Below are positions 7,614 to 17,249 of a stretch of 64,000 bases of DNA, one piece after another. The DNA comes from Olivibacter jilunii (GTDB lineage Bacteria; Bacteroidota; Bacteroidia; Sphingobacteriales; Sphingobacteriaceae): positions 124,001-188,000 of the forward strand of contig NZ_LR027854.1 of assembly GCF_900607235.1 (NCBI RefSeq), read 5' to 3'. The position numbers were made by a program, and so were the translations under genes. The notes under the pieces are model-generated. The model saw only the letters and a list, made by a program, of their open reading frames with translations. It made no database searches and was not told the origin of the DNA. Numbering within the stretch: position 1 is the first letter of the stretch; every line of letters begins with the position of its first letter.

Positions 7614-8531
7614 ATGATCAATAAAGCAGAGAGCTTACAAGACTTTTATAATAGAAACCCACGGGCTAATCCATTTGGCCTTTCAACCAATAATGCCAAT
7701 GGTTTGGGCCACTTTAATGTATTTACACGGGAGAATTGTTTTCGATCTACACCATACAATCGGCGGGACTTTTATAAAATCTCACTAATCATTGGTTCCG
7801 GACGACTTTACTATGCAGATAAGTGGGTAGATATCGATCGCCCTGCCTTGCTGTTTTCAAATCCTACCGTTCCCTATTCATGGGAAGCAATCAGTGATAA
7901 ACAGGAAGGTTATTTTTGCCTCTTTACGGCGTCTTTTTTACAAACTGACAGCCCACATTTTCTTTTAAATCAGCTCTCGCTGTTTAAGGTGGGTGGCGAC
8001 TTCGTTTTCTTTGTAAACGAGGCACAATGTCGGGCTGTGAGTGAGCTTTTCGAAAAGATGATGGAGGAGATTACCACTAACTACGTGCATAAATACGATC
8101 TGCTGCGTAATTATCTCCAATTGATTATTCATGAAGCGATGAAAATGCAACCTGTACGAAGTTACTTACCACATTCTTCCGCTTCACGCGTATGCGATTT
8201 ATTTTTGGATCTTTTAGAACGGCAGTTTCCAATCGATAGTCAAGAAAGGACATTGGGGCTCCGCTCTGCACAAGATTACGCGAACATTCTTTCGGTGCAT
8301 GTAAATCACTTAAATCGTTCAGTGAAAGAAATCACCGGCAAAACAACCACGCAGCATATTGCCGAACGGTTAGTTAAAGAAGCAAAGGCACTTCTCATTC
8401 ATTCAGATTGGACCATTTCGGAAATCGCCTATAGTTTAGGTTTTTCCTATCCACCGTACTTCAACAACTTTTTCAGAAAACAAACGCGGATGACACCGGG
8501 CATTTTCAGAGAACAGTATGTGCATGTGTGA
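7614..8531 (+). CDS. AraC-family transcriptional regulator
   Basis: A 305-residue protein. ATG 7614 (MINKAESLQD) is preferred over TTG 7557, which adds 19 residues unlike the family. The N-terminal half (FYKISLIIGSGRLYYADKWV, SNPTVPYSW) is a cupin-type sensor domain. The C-terminal 100 residues hold the two AraC helix-turn-helix motifs, the second being WTISEIAYSLGFSYPPYFNN followed by FFRKQTRMTPGIFR. This sensor layout with an adjacent oxidoreductase is common in Bacteroidota. The aldo/keto reductase gene starts 76 bp downstream and is the probable target. Ligand unknown. Confidence 0.88.
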   Translation: MINKAESLQDFYNRNPRANPFGLSTNNANGLGHFNVFTRENCFRSTPYNRRDFYKISLIIGSGRLYYADKWVDIDRPALLFSNPTVPYSWEAISDKQEGYFCLFTASFLQTDSPHFLLNQLSLFKVGGDFVFFVNEAQCRAVSELFEKMMEEITTNYVHKYDLLRNYLQLIIHEAMKMQPVRSYLPHSSASRVCDLFLDLLERQFPIDSQERTLGLRSAQDYANILSVHVNHLNRSVKEITGKTTTQHIAERLVKEAKALLIHSDWTISEIAYSLGFSYPPYFNNFFRKQTRMTPGIFREQYVHV

Positions 8532-8607
8532 ATTTTATAATAAGTCGTTTGATTAGTATAGGACAGCCTATCTTATTCATCCTAAATTTGTTAAAAAAAC
8601 ATAACAT

Positions 8608-9609
8608 ATGGAATACAGAAATTTAAGTAACACAACAGCCCAATTATCTGCTATAGGACTTGGTTGCATGGGGATGAGTTTTGCTTATGGCCCAACCGAC
8701 GATAACGAAAGTATAGCAACCTTACATAAAGCGCTTGATTTAGGTATCAACTTCTGGGATACAGCTGATATGTATGGAAACGGCGCAAACGAAGAGCTTA
8801 TTTCAAAGGTGCTTGTTCCAAATCGCGATAAAGTTTTTATCGCTACCAAGTTTGGTTTCCGCTTTAAAGATGGTAAAGCAGGCCCTAGCGCCGCCTCGGG
8901 CACCTATTTTGACGGCTCTCCAGCTTGGTTAAAAGTAGCAGTAGAAAATAGTCTTCGTAGGCTTAAGATCGATACCATCGATCTCTATTACGCGCATCGT
9001 GTCGATCCAAACATTCCCGTAGAGGAAACCGTCGGCGCCATGGCTGAATTGGTGAAAGAAGGAAAGGTACGCTACCTTGGCTTAAGCGAGGCTTCGGCAA
9101 GTTCCTTGAAAAAAGCCCATGCTGTACACCCGATCGCGGCTTTACAGAGTGAGTACTCGCTATTGACCAGGGATGTAGAAGGTGAAATTTTAGACACAGC
9201 ACGCGCACTGAATATCAGTTTGATTCCCTATTCACCGCTCGCCAGAGGCTTGGTAACCAACACACTGGATGTCAACAGTTTAGACGAAAGCGATTTCAGA
9301 AAAACCTTACCTAGATACAGCGGTGAAAACCTCGCCAATAATCAGTCGTTAGCAGCCGAATTTGCTGCAATGGCCAACGACAAGCAAATTACACCTGCTC
9401 AATTGGCTTTAGCTTGGGTGCTTGCACAAGGAAAAGACATGATCCCTATTCCAGGCACCAAAAAAAGAAAGTACTTGGAAGAGAATGCAAAAGCCGTAGA
9501 CGTTCATCTTAGTCAGTCTGATTTAGACGAGATACAGAAACTCATGGATAAATATCCAAATACGGGCCAACGTTACAGTGAAGGGGCTTTAAAGTTAGTA
9601 AATAACTAA
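8608..9609 (+). CDS. Aldo/keto reductase (AKR)
   Basis: A 333-residue (alpha/beta)8 NADPH-dependent aldehyde/ketone reductase. The catalytic tetrad is visible: Asp51 and Tyr56 in WDTADMYG, Lys81 in ATKFGF, His130 in YYAHRVD. The C-terminal [16 protein letters not shown] is the usual NADP-binding motif of the AKR11/AKR13-like groups. No signal peptide, so cytoplasmic. TAAATTTG at 8583-8590 matches the Bacteroidota -7 element and could lie just upstream of the start. The preceding AraC gene is probably its regulator. Substrate unknown. Confidence 0.92.
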   Translation: MEYRNLSNTTAQLSAIGLGCMGMSFAYGPTDDNESIATLHKALDLGINFWDTADMYGNGANEELISKVLVPNRDKVFIATKFGFRFKDGKAGPSAASGTYFDGSPAWLKVAVENSLRRLKIDTIDLYYAHRVDPNIPVEETVGAMAELVKEGKVRYLGLSEASASSLKKAHAVHPIAALQSEYSLLTRDVEGEILDTARALNISLIPYSPLARGLVTNTLDVNSLDESDFRKTLPRYSGENLANNQSLAAEFAAMANDKQITPAQLALAWVLAQGKDMIPIPGTKKRKYLEENAKAVDVHLSQSDLDEIQKLMDKYPNTGQRYSEGALKLVNN

Positions 9610-9625
9610 ATTGATCAGATGAAGA

Positions 9626-9674
9626 TGTAAGGTGTTCGGGAAAGTCTAATAACTTGCTTATAGAACACCTTACA
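9626..9674. terminator. Inverted repeat between convergent genes, possible terminator
   Basis: TGTAAGGTGTTC (9626-9637) pairs perfectly over 12 bp with GAACACCTTACA (9663-9674), loop 25 nt. It sits between the AKR stop (9609) and the stop of the hybrid regulator (9676). No clear T-tract follows on either strand, so intrinsic termination is uncertain; it could instead stabilise 3' ends. Confidence 0.45.
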
Positions 9675-9675
9675 T

Positions 9676-12600
9676 TTAGATCATGTTTAGTTTGCTCTTT
9701 TGTTCCATCACGTCTTCTATATACCTTTTTGGCGATTTATGATAAAAAGCTTTAAACGATTTACTGAAATATTTCGGATCAGAAAATCCGACTTTATAGG
9801 CGATCTCACTAATAGTTAACCCGCTATTCGTCTCAAGCAACTGTGCTGCTTTCTTAAGACGTACAACCTTAATAAATTCCACTAAATTCAAGCCCGATAG
9901 TTGCCTTATTTTACGATACAGCACCGTGCGGCTGACTCCCACTTCGCTTGCCAATGCGTGCACACTGAAGTTATCATCGTTTAAATTCTCCTCTACAATT
10001 GTGATCACATCGTCCATAAAGCTATTTGTTTCCACAACATCAGTCTTATGTGGTTGCAATAAATACTCCTGAACAAACTTCTCTTTAAGTCGTTTTCTGC
10101 TTTCCAACATATTGGCAATTTTCCACGCCAACAATTTAAAGCTAAAAGGCTTCGTAATGTAATCATCTCCACCTTCCTTGAAAGCCTCCATCATATAGGG
10201 GTCTGCGGTTCTCGCCGTTAATAAGATGACGGGAATATGATTCGTATTTTTTTCTCCTTTGATCTTACGAAGTAAGCTGATTCCATCGCATGTAGGCATC
10301 ATTACATCTGTTACCACAATATCCGGCTGTATTGATTCAACAATCGGCCAAGCTTCCAAGCCATCTCCAGCTTCGAGTACTTTAAATTTATCCTGCAAGC
10401 TTCCCACAATAAATCGTCGCAATTCTACATTATCTTCTACAATCAGCACGACCGACTGGTTAGTTGAGTTATCAACTACTTCCTCCTCTTTTGCGTCGCA
10501 AGAGAGCGCATCGTTTAAATCGTTCACCTTGTGTAGCTCCATTTTGTTTTCATTTGCTAATAATTGCGTTGCTTTGAAGTGTGATTTCCCTAGCGGCAAT
10601 TCAATTCGGAATACCGTGTTAAAATCATTCAACTCCTTTGCGAGATTACTTCGCACGGAAAGATTTCCATGATGCATTTTCACCAAACCCTGAGCCAATG
10701 CTAAACCTACTCCAGAACCGGTGTGGGTTTGATCCTCATAGGATTTCGACTGATAAAATTGAGCAAATATATAAGGAAGATGTTTTTCCGGAATACCGCA
10801 ACCGGTATCCCAAACCTCGATAATACAGTTTCCGGATGGGTATATCGGCGTTTCTATTTTTTTTTCGATCTGTACCTTGATCCGCCCTTCACTATCGGTA
10901 AACTTAAAGGCGTTATAAAGTAAATTGGTGAGCACCTTCTCCATCTGCTCATGATCTATCCAAACATCGACGCCATCATTTATTTTATTTTCAATAGTAA
11001 TCTGAACATTTTTTTTTGCCGCAAGGAATAGAAAATTACTTACAATTTCTTCCACAAACCGCACAAGGTTTGTTTTCTGTATCTGTAAATCAAGATGGCC
11101 ACTCTCCTGCTTTCTAAAATCGAGTAATTGATTTACTAAATTCAGCAATCTATTTGCATTCTTATAAGCATTATGCAAAAGCGGCTTCGCATTTGTTGGC
11201 AAATCTTCTTCCTGCAAACGCTCAATAGGCCCTACAATTAAAGAAAGCGGCGTTCTAAATTCATGCGATATGTTCGTGAAAAAGTTAAGCTTTGCCTCGT
11301 GTATCTCTTTCTGTTTTTCCAAAGCGAGGTGCTCCAGTAGTAATTCGTGTTTTAATTGATTTCTTCCTTTAAGGAACTGGATTACAAAATAGGCGACTAT
11401 ACTTACGAGTAATAGGTATAGACCATAGGCCCACCAAGTTTTCCAAGGTGGCGGCAAAATATGAATTATAAGGCTTGTTGGTTTGCTCCAAATCCCATCA
11501 TTATTGGTTCCTTTAACCATCAATTCGTAAGTCCCGGGATCTAAATTAGTATAGGTGGCAATGGGTGTATTTACAAAGTTCCAGTCATTATCAAATCCTT
11601 TTAACAAATAAGCATATTTATTTTTATCAGCATGTATATAATTCAAAACACTAAATTCAACGCTGAAGACATATTGCTTGTGATTAAGGACCAACTCATC
11701 CAATAAAGAAATATCTTTGTCGATGACACTTTGGCTTTCCGGCACTATTTTCTTATTAAACAGGCGTAAATCCGTAAAAACTACAGGCGGTTCAAAATAA
11801 TTGATACTGATACTGTCCGGATCGAACAATGTAAACCCTGCCGAACTTCCGAAAGCTAAGGTACCATTGGCCAGCTTATGATACGCCCCGTAAATAAATT
11901 CATCACCAATTAATCCGTCGATGGTATTGTAATTTCGAACGCTCTCTGTATTCGGATTAAAACAAGATATGCCCGCATTGGTGCTTAACCATAAATTGTG
12001 ATGGTCATCACTCAAGATTCCGAAAATATTATTTCCGGGCAGTCCCATATTTGCATTAAAGTGCGTAAAGTTGTTATCATTGGGATGGTATAAATTCAGT
12101 CCATTCATATAAGTTCCTACCCAAATGCGATGCAAGCCGTCTTCGTGTATACTGATGATGTCGTTTCCGCTAATAGACTTAGGATTATTGGGATCGCAAA
12201 CAAAAGTCTGAAAATAGTCACTGCCTCGTCGTTTTAGATTTAATCCGTTTTGTGTTCCTACCCATAGATTTCCCTGTGAGTCTTCATAAATGGATCGAAC
12301 CATGTTAGAGGAGAGCTTTTTATTTTCTAGATTATATTTGTCAAAAGAAAGCGTTCGGTCACCTCTACGCTTAACGTTTAAACCGCCACCGTAAGTCCCT
12401 ACCCATAAGTCTCCTTTACTATCTTCAGCTAAAGCATATATATTGTCATTGGAAAGTGAACGATCATTGTTTGGGTTATGCTTAATATGTTCAAAATTCG
12501 TTGCACCCTTCCGCTTTAAGTTGAGGCCTCCATCGTATGTTCCAATCCATAAGTTACCTTCACGATCAATACATAGCGATTTCACGTTATTGTGACTCAG

Positions 12601-13860
12601 GCTTCCCGCTTCCCCTGCTTGGTATTTAGCATGTTTGAATTTAAGTTGACGATTATCTAAGTAATTTATCCCGCCACCTTCCGTTCCGATTATTAGGTTG
12701 CCCATACCATCTTCGGCGAAAGAGCTTACTACATTATAACTTAGGCTATTGTTATGAGGTTGATGGGCAAAATTTTTAAAAGCCGGTATATCATTATCAA
12801 TCACATTCAGGCCACCAAAGTAAGTTCCAATCCATATGGATCCCCTTTTATCCTGATATATCGGCCTGATAGAATTGTTGCTTAAGCTGTACTCGTCATT
12901 GTCATTAGCGTGAAAACTCTTAAACCGTCCGTGTTCATATAAGCTTAAGCCATTAAATGTTCCTATCCACAGTCTTCCCTTCCGATCTTTGGTAATAGAT
13001 CGGATATCATTGCTAGGCAGACTGTATGGATCGCCTTCGATATGTTTGTGGTAGCTAATCTCGCCTGTTTTTTCATTCAGCACAGCTATACCGTTGGTTT
13101 TTGTTGCAATCCAGAAAACATGAGGACTTATTTCCAAAATGGCTACGGCACGCTGGTCACGCGCTTCCGTTAACCTTGCATAAGTTGGATAAGCGCGGTT
13201 AATCCTAAGCTTCTTATAAGGGGGCACATAGCTTGTGGAAACTACACCTTCATCAGTACAAAACCATAGTTTATGTTCACTATCTTCATAAATTGATCGA
13301 ATATTCTTAAAATATCTTTTTTCGTCACCGATGTCTACAGAGATATTATTAAAAACCAGTTCCGCAACAATTTGCGTATCCTCCTTAATCCGGTAGAGCC
13401 CTTGATTGGTTCCCACCCACACCTGATGGTCGTGATCTTCCATAATAAAATGGACCGCGGGTTCGCTTGGAGAACTTGCTGTTTCAACATTAGCTAAGGG
13501 AATCCTTCTGAAATTATCAAGTGCACGATCGTACAGATTAAGGCCATTTCCTGTACCGATCCACAATCGTTTCTTGCTATCTTCTGCAATCGACTGGATG
13601 AAATTATCACCTAATGAAGTAGTATCTTTTGGATTGTTTCTATAAACAATAAATTTGCGTGCATTATATTTATTCAAACCATCTCGTGTACCGATCCATA
13701 TGAAACCCTTGTAGTCTTGTACGATCGCAAATACACTTCCTTGAGATAACCCTTCAGTTACGTCGAGATGTAAAAATCGGATATCTTTTGCCTCCAAAAT
13801 ATAGAAGCTTGTTAAAAGACTAATCACTACCAACAAAGGCTTCGCAAAAAAACATTTCAT
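9676..13860 (-). CDS. Hybrid two-component system regulator (HTCS) of the PUL
   Basis: A 1394-residue one-protein two-component system. After a signal peptide come about 14 periplasmic propeller repeats (such as FIWIGTRDGLNKY, LWIGTGNGLN, IWIGTYFGGLN) to about residue 690. A Y_Y_Y domain follows near 740-800 (LLKGFDNDW, YELMVKG), then a membrane helix near 807-830 (WWAYGLYLLLVSIVAYFV), HisKA with phospho-acceptor His near 866 (NISHEFRTPL), HATPase (NLLYNAFKF, DTGCGIP), a receiver domain with Asp near 1183 (VVTDVMMP) and a C-terminal AraC DNA-binding domain (LTISEIAYKVGFSDPKYFSK). HTCS proteins sense released oligosaccharides in the periplasm and activate their PUL. It ends the run of minus-strand PUL genes, 105 bp after the GH88 gene, and is probably the PUL activator. 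Confidence 0.95.
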   Translation of the reverse strand: MKCFFAKPLLVVISLLTSFYILEAKDIRFLHLDVTEGLSQGSVFAIVQDYKGFIWIGTRDGLNKYNARKFIVYRNNPKDTTSLGDNFIQSIAEDSKKRLWIGTGNGLNLYDRALDNFRRIPLANVETASSPSEPAVHFIMEDHDHQVWVGTNQGLYRIKEDTQIVAELVFNNISVDIGDEKRYFKNIRSIYEDSEHKLWFCTDEGVVSTSYVPPYKKLRINRAYPTYARLTEARDQRAVAILEISPHVFWIATKTNGIAVLNEKTGEISYHKHIEGDPYSLPSNDIRSITKDRKGRLWIGTFNGLSLYEHGRFKSFHANDNDEYSLSNNSIRPIYQDKRGSIWIGTYFGGLNVIDNDIPAFKNFAHQPHNNSLSYNVVSSFAEDGMGNLIIGTEGGGINYLDNRQLKFKHAKYQAGEAGSLSHNNVKSLCIDREGNLWIGTYDGGLNLKRKGATNFEHIKHNPNNDRSLSNDNIYALAEDSKGDLWVGTYGGGLNVKRRGDRTLSFDKYNLENKKLSSNMVRSIYEDSQGNLWVGTQNGLNLKRRGSDYFQTFVCDPNNPKSISGNDIISIHEDGLHRIWVGTYMNGLNLYHPNDNNFTHFNANMGLPGNNIFGILSDDHHNLWLSTNAGISCFNPNTESVRNYNTIDGLIGDEFIYGAYHKLANGTLAFGSSAGFTLFDPDSISINYFEPPVVFTDLRLFNKKIVPESQSVIDKDISLLDELVLNHKQYVFSVEFSVLNYIHADKNKYAYLLKGFDNDWNFVNTPIATYTNLDPGTYELMVKGTNNDGIWSKPTSLIIHILPPPWKTWWAYGLYLLLVSIVAYFVIQFLKGRNQLKHELLLEHLALEKQKEIHEAKLNFFTNISHEFRTPLSLIVGPIERLQEEDLPTNAKPLLHNAYKNANRLLNLVNQLLDFRKQESGHLDLQIQKTNLVRFVEEIVSNFLFLAAKKNVQITIENKINDGVDVWIDHEQMEKVLTNLLYNAFKFTDSEGRIKVQIEKKIETPIYPSGNCIIEVWDTGCGIPEKHLPYIFAQFYQSKSYEDQTHTGSGVGLALAQGLVKMHHGNLSVRSNLAKELNDFNTVFRIELPLGKSHFKATQLLANENKMELHKVNDLNDALSCDAKEEEVVDNSTNQSVVLIVEDNVELRRFIVGSLQDKFKVLEAGDGLEAWPIVESIQPDIVVTDVMMPTCDGISLLRKIKGEKNTNHIPVILLTARTADPYMMEAFKEGGDDYITKPFSFKLLAWKIANMLESRKRLKEKFVQEYLLQPHKTDVVETNSFMDDVITIVEENLNDDNFSVHALASEVGVSRTVLYRKIRQLSGLNLVEFIKVVRLKKAAQLLETNSGLTISEIAYKVGFSDPKYFSKSFKAFYHKSPKRYIEDVMEQKSKLNMI

Positions 13861-13965
13861 TGATTGAATACTAGGTTAACACTATTTGGTTAGCGTAAAA
13901 GTACGGAATATATTAGAAACAATGAGCTTGTTTTGTGATCTGGCCAAAACAAATTGGATGCGTTA

Positions 13966-15222
13966 TTACTTTAGCTTTCTCGCTCTTAATAGCGCTTCCA
14001 AAAAATAGTAATCGGCATAGCTTAAAGGCTTATCCACCTCCATTCCTGCCGGTTTAGAACCCGTGCTATGCATGAGAATAAAGCCGCGGTTCCTACCTAT
14101 GTTAGTGGTATAGTGGTCTATCAAACTGTTTAGAAGGCGTGTAGCTTTTTCTCGGTATGCATTGCGTTCCTTACTAAAACCACTTAGTTCCAATAATGCA
14201 GAAGCCATAACTGCAGCGGCTGACACATCTCTGGATTCATTTGGTATTTGTGGAGCGTTGAAGTCCCAATAGGGTACCAAATCATTTGGCATATTAGGCT
14301 GGCTGAAAAGCCATTTAGCTATATGATCAGCTTGTTTCAAATAACGGCGATCTCTTGTTTCGCGGTAACACATTGTATATCCATACAAAGCCCAAGCCTG
14401 ACCTCTTGCCCAAGTCGATTCATCGCGATATCCCTGATGGGTATTCTTTTTTCGCACATTACCCGTTTCAGGATTGTAATCAACAACATGGTAGGTGCTA
14501 TAGTCGGCGCGAAAATGGTTCTTCATGGTTGTATTTGCATGGCTGACCGCAATTTTATAAAAAGAAGAATCGCCCGTGAGCTTGGTAGCTGCAAACAGCA
14601 ACTCTAGGTTGAGCATATTGTCAATAATAACAGGAAAATCCCACTTATCGTTGTTATGATCCCAAGAGCGTATACAACCCACTTTTGGATTAAAACGGGT
14701 TGCCAAGGTTTTTGCGGCTTGAATAAGTACTTCCCGATCATGCGGATCATCTGTTAAGCGATAACCATTACCGACGCTACAATAGATTTTAAAGCCCATA
14801 TCGTGCGTTCTGCCATTGTATTGTTCGTCTTCTATCATAGTCGTAAGCCTACGGGCTTCCCGTTTCCAATCTTGGTTACCCGTATACTCGTAAAGATACC
14901 ATAACACACCCGGGAAAAAACCGCTTGTCCAATCGCTTCGCTTTACCACAATTAAATCCCCCTTTTCTGACAGCGACCGGGGAGAAACCAAGGAGGTATC
15001 TGATTGGTGAACAGTCGCTAACTCCTTGATCATTAATTTGGATTGTCTTTCAGCCAATTGCCACATTTCTTTTTCTTTTGGGATTACTTGGCTATAAGAC
15101 AAGTGCGGAAGGAACAAATAGTAAAACAATAGTTGGCATGCAATTGCAACACTGCATTGGGATGCAATTCGCTTCGGTTGTTTCAGGTCTGACTGACGGG
15201 TATTGACGAATATAAAAATCAT
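13966..15222 (-). CDS. Unsaturated glucuronyl hydrolase (GH88)
   Basis: A 418-residue (alpha/alpha)6-barrel enzyme. After an N-terminal extension and signal (CQLLFYYLFLPHLSYSQ) come RSDWTSGFFPGVLWYLYE, RTHDMGFKIYCSVGNGYR (Asp near residue 140) and VIIDNMLNLELL (Asp near 198), the two catalytic Asp positions of GH88. The family hydrates the 4,5-double bond left by polysaccharide lyases on a terminal uronic acid and so removes it. It lies 10 bp downstream of a GH29 gene and two genes from an alginate-lyase-fold protein, which probably produces its unsaturated substrate. GH105 is a related alternative, but the motif set fits GH88 better. Confidence 0.88.
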   Translation of the reverse strand: MIFIFVNTRQSDLKQPKRIASQCSVAIACQLLFYYLFLPHLSYSQVIPKEKEMWQLAERQSKLMIKELATVHQSDTSLVSPRSLSEKGDLIVVKRSDWTSGFFPGVLWYLYEYTGNQDWKREARRLTTMIEDEQYNGRTHDMGFKIYCSVGNGYRLTDDPHDREVLIQAAKTLATRFNPKVGCIRSWDHNNDKWDFPVIIDNMLNLELLFAATKLTGDSSFYKIAVSHANTTMKNHFRADYSTYHVVDYNPETGNVRKKNTHQGYRDESTWARGQAWALYGYTMCYRETRDRRYLKQADHIAKWLFSQPNMPNDLVPYWDFNAPQIPNESRDVSAAAVMASALLELSGFSKERNAYREKATRLLNSLIDHYTTNIGRNRGFILMHSTGSKPAGMEVDKPLSYADYYFLEALLRARKLK

Positions 15223-15232
15223 AACTAGTTTT

Positions 15233-17119
15233 TTAAGGATTAATAGGTATTAACTGAATTTCAAACAGTTTCATAAGTTCATCTCCCACTATTCGATCAG
15301 CTTTGAGCTCAAGCATAGACCGTGAATCAGTAAGTGCGATTTCCCCTAAGTCATCTATTACAAAATCTTCGTTCGGTTTATTCTTTTTGGTTTCGCCTTT
15401 TAACATCTTTTCACCTATACTGATCTCGTATAAACTACCTAGGGTGTTAGCACTATATTTTATCCTTAACCGGTAAGGTGCAGGTTTGATGACACGAATT
15501 GGCCAGTACATTTTTTGTTTGCAAGTTTTCCATCCATCAACATAGTATCGGTTCGACTTCCCATCGCCATACTTAAATTCCTTACCGATCAATATAGCAT
15601 CAAAGGCAAGTAAACGATTTGGAATATGATCATTCAAAAGTCGGGCGTTATCTACCGACAACACCTTATTTTTCAATTCAATAACGATTACACTATTAAC
15701 TGGATCCGGCGCCTGAGCAGGAAGCTCAATAGCGAGATCTTCTAAGGTGATCCGCGCTGTAGCGAAGTTTTTTTTCTGATTATTTAAGCAATATGCTCGC
15801 CGGATTTCGTTTTTCAGACCTCCAACCAGTAACCTTCCGTCCTTTGGCCAATTGAACACATGTAAGTATAATTTATCTTCGCGCTGCGTAACTACGCCCC
15901 AGGATTGAACAGGTAGAGTTGTGGGAGTTGATCCATAGATACTTTCTTTATTCTTGTTAATCCAAATTCCAATGCTATCCAATATCCGCGTATCCTTTGG
16001 ATCAAAGGCTCCGTCCCCCATTGGTCCGACGTTCATGAGTAGGTTACCTCCTCTTGAAGCGGCTTTTGCCAATAAACGGATAAAGAACGAGGCGGGTTTA
16101 TGACTATGATCATATTTGGAGTATCCGTAGGATTCATTGGTAGTAGGAATGGCCTCCCAGTCGCCCTTTACCGGATAAAATTCCGCGGGTCTGTCGGCCG
16201 TGTTCAAGTAATCGCCAAAATTTCCGCCCGTACTACGCGCGAGGCGGCCGTTAACGACGACCTCAGGATCAGTTTCTCGTATTGCTTTCAAAATACGCAG
16301 ATTTTCCGAGAAAGGTAATTTGTGCGGCGTATCGAACCATAATATATCCGGGTGGTAATTAAGCAATAGCTCCCGAATTTGTGGAATGGCCTTTTCATTT
16401 ACATATCGTTGGGCTTTCGGAAGCCATCCCGGATGCTTATCATACCAATCGGCACCTCCGATCAATTTATCACCACCGGGATTATGGTACTCCCAATCAT
16501 TACCGGGCGCATCCGGATGTTCCCAATCAAAAGCGTGCGAATAGTAAAAGCCGAATTTCATACCATATTTGCGGCAAGCCTGTGCTATTTCGGCCATGGG
16601 GTCACGATGAAAAGGCGTTTGCTTTATACTATTAAAATCGGAATATTGCGTATTATACATTGCAAAGCCGTCATGATGCTTGGCTGTAACGATAAAGTAG
16701 TTCATCCCGGCTTTTTTTGCTGCCAGTACCCACTGTTCTGCATTAAAATGTACCGGATTGAATTGCTTTGCCAAAGCTAAGTAATCACGTCGACTGATCT
16801 TCTCCTTACGCATCAAATGCTCCGCATAACCGCCCACTTCCTTGCCTTTCCATTCGCCACCTGCATGCGAATAAACTCCCCAATGAATAAACATACCAAA
16901 TTTGGCTTCCCGCCACCAAGCAATCCGTTGGTTGTGTTTACGCATGGCGGCGGTCCACCACCCCGCTTTCGCCTCTTCAATAGCTGTGATATCCCGCATC
17001 TTTGGATCATTGTACATTTTTGTTCCCTCGTCACCCACGTCCTGTGCATACAGCGCAGTGTTCAGCATACAAGCAATACTAAAGACTTGAAAGTATAAAA
17101 GGTAATTTCGTTTTCTCAT
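15233..17119 (-). CDS. Alpha-L-fucosidase-like GH29 with C-terminal extension
   Basis: ATG 17119 (MRKRNYLLYFQVFSIACMLN) gives a clear signal peptide and about 628 residues; an upstream start at 17164 adds 15 residues before it and is less likely. GH29 motifs: FGMFIHWGVYSHAGGEW, YFIVTAKHHDGFAMY, FGFYYSHAFDW and ILWFDTP with the nucleophile Asp near residue 262. The tail beyond about residue 390 (LLVGGLKNEIRRAYCL and a jelly-roll-like region) is an accessory beta domain of unknown binding role. It releases terminal alpha-L-fucose in the periplasm. It is one of three GH29 paralogues in this PUL, and octamer array 2 lies in the gap just upstream. Confidence 0.9.
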   Translation of the reverse strand: MRKRNYLLYFQVFSIACMLNTALYAQDVGDEGTKMYNDPKMRDITAIEEAKAGWWTAAMRKHNQRIAWWREAKFGMFIHWGVYSHAGGEWKGKEVGGYAEHLMRKEKISRRDYLALAKQFNPVHFNAEQWVLAAKKAGMNYFIVTAKHHDGFAMYNTQYSDFNSIKQTPFHRDPMAEIAQACRKYGMKFGFYYSHAFDWEHPDAPGNDWEYHNPGGDKLIGGADWYDKHPGWLPKAQRYVNEKAIPQIRELLLNYHPDILWFDTPHKLPFSENLRILKAIRETDPEVVVNGRLARSTGGNFGDYLNTADRPAEFYPVKGDWEAIPTTNESYGYSKYDHSHKPASFFIRLLAKAASRGGNLLMNVGPMGDGAFDPKDTRILDSIGIWINKNKESIYGSTPTTLPVQSWGVVTQREDKLYLHVFNWPKDGRLLVGGLKNEIRRAYCLNNQKKNFATARITLEDLAIELPAQAPDPVNSVIVIELKNKVLSVDNARLLNDHIPNRLLAFDAILIGKEFKYGDGKSNRYYVDGWKTCKQKMYWPIRVIKPAPYRLRIKYSANTLGSLYEISIGEKMLKGETKKNKPNEDFVIDDLGEIALTDSRSMLELKADRIVGDELMKLFEIQLIPINP

Positions 17120-17162
17120 TATTTTATCCGTTATCAGATTTCTGCAATCGTCTTCGACCCAC

Positions 17163-17249
17163 ACTAACTATTTTACTATTCTACCATTTAACAACCCAAC
17201 TATTTAACCACTCAACTATTCAACTATTAACCAGTTAACGACTCAACTA
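17163..17249. repeat. Octamer repeat array 2 (11 units) ending on a stop codon
   Basis: Eleven units of YTYAACYA type (for example TTTAACCA, CTCAACTA), one of them 7 bp long. The last three bases CTA (17247-17249) are the TAG stop of the alginate-lyase-fold gene. The array fills most of the 127-bp gap to the downstream GH29 gene. Confidence 0.85.

Noticed and set aside
9676-13860. Plus-strand open frames inside the hybrid regulator gene (for example 10259-10672)
   Set aside because: They are antisense shadows with no family resemblance inside a clearly coding gene.
16817-17098. Small plus-strand open frames opposite the GH29 signal region
   Set aside because: Low-complexity antisense frames without start context, contradicted by the strong GH29 frame.
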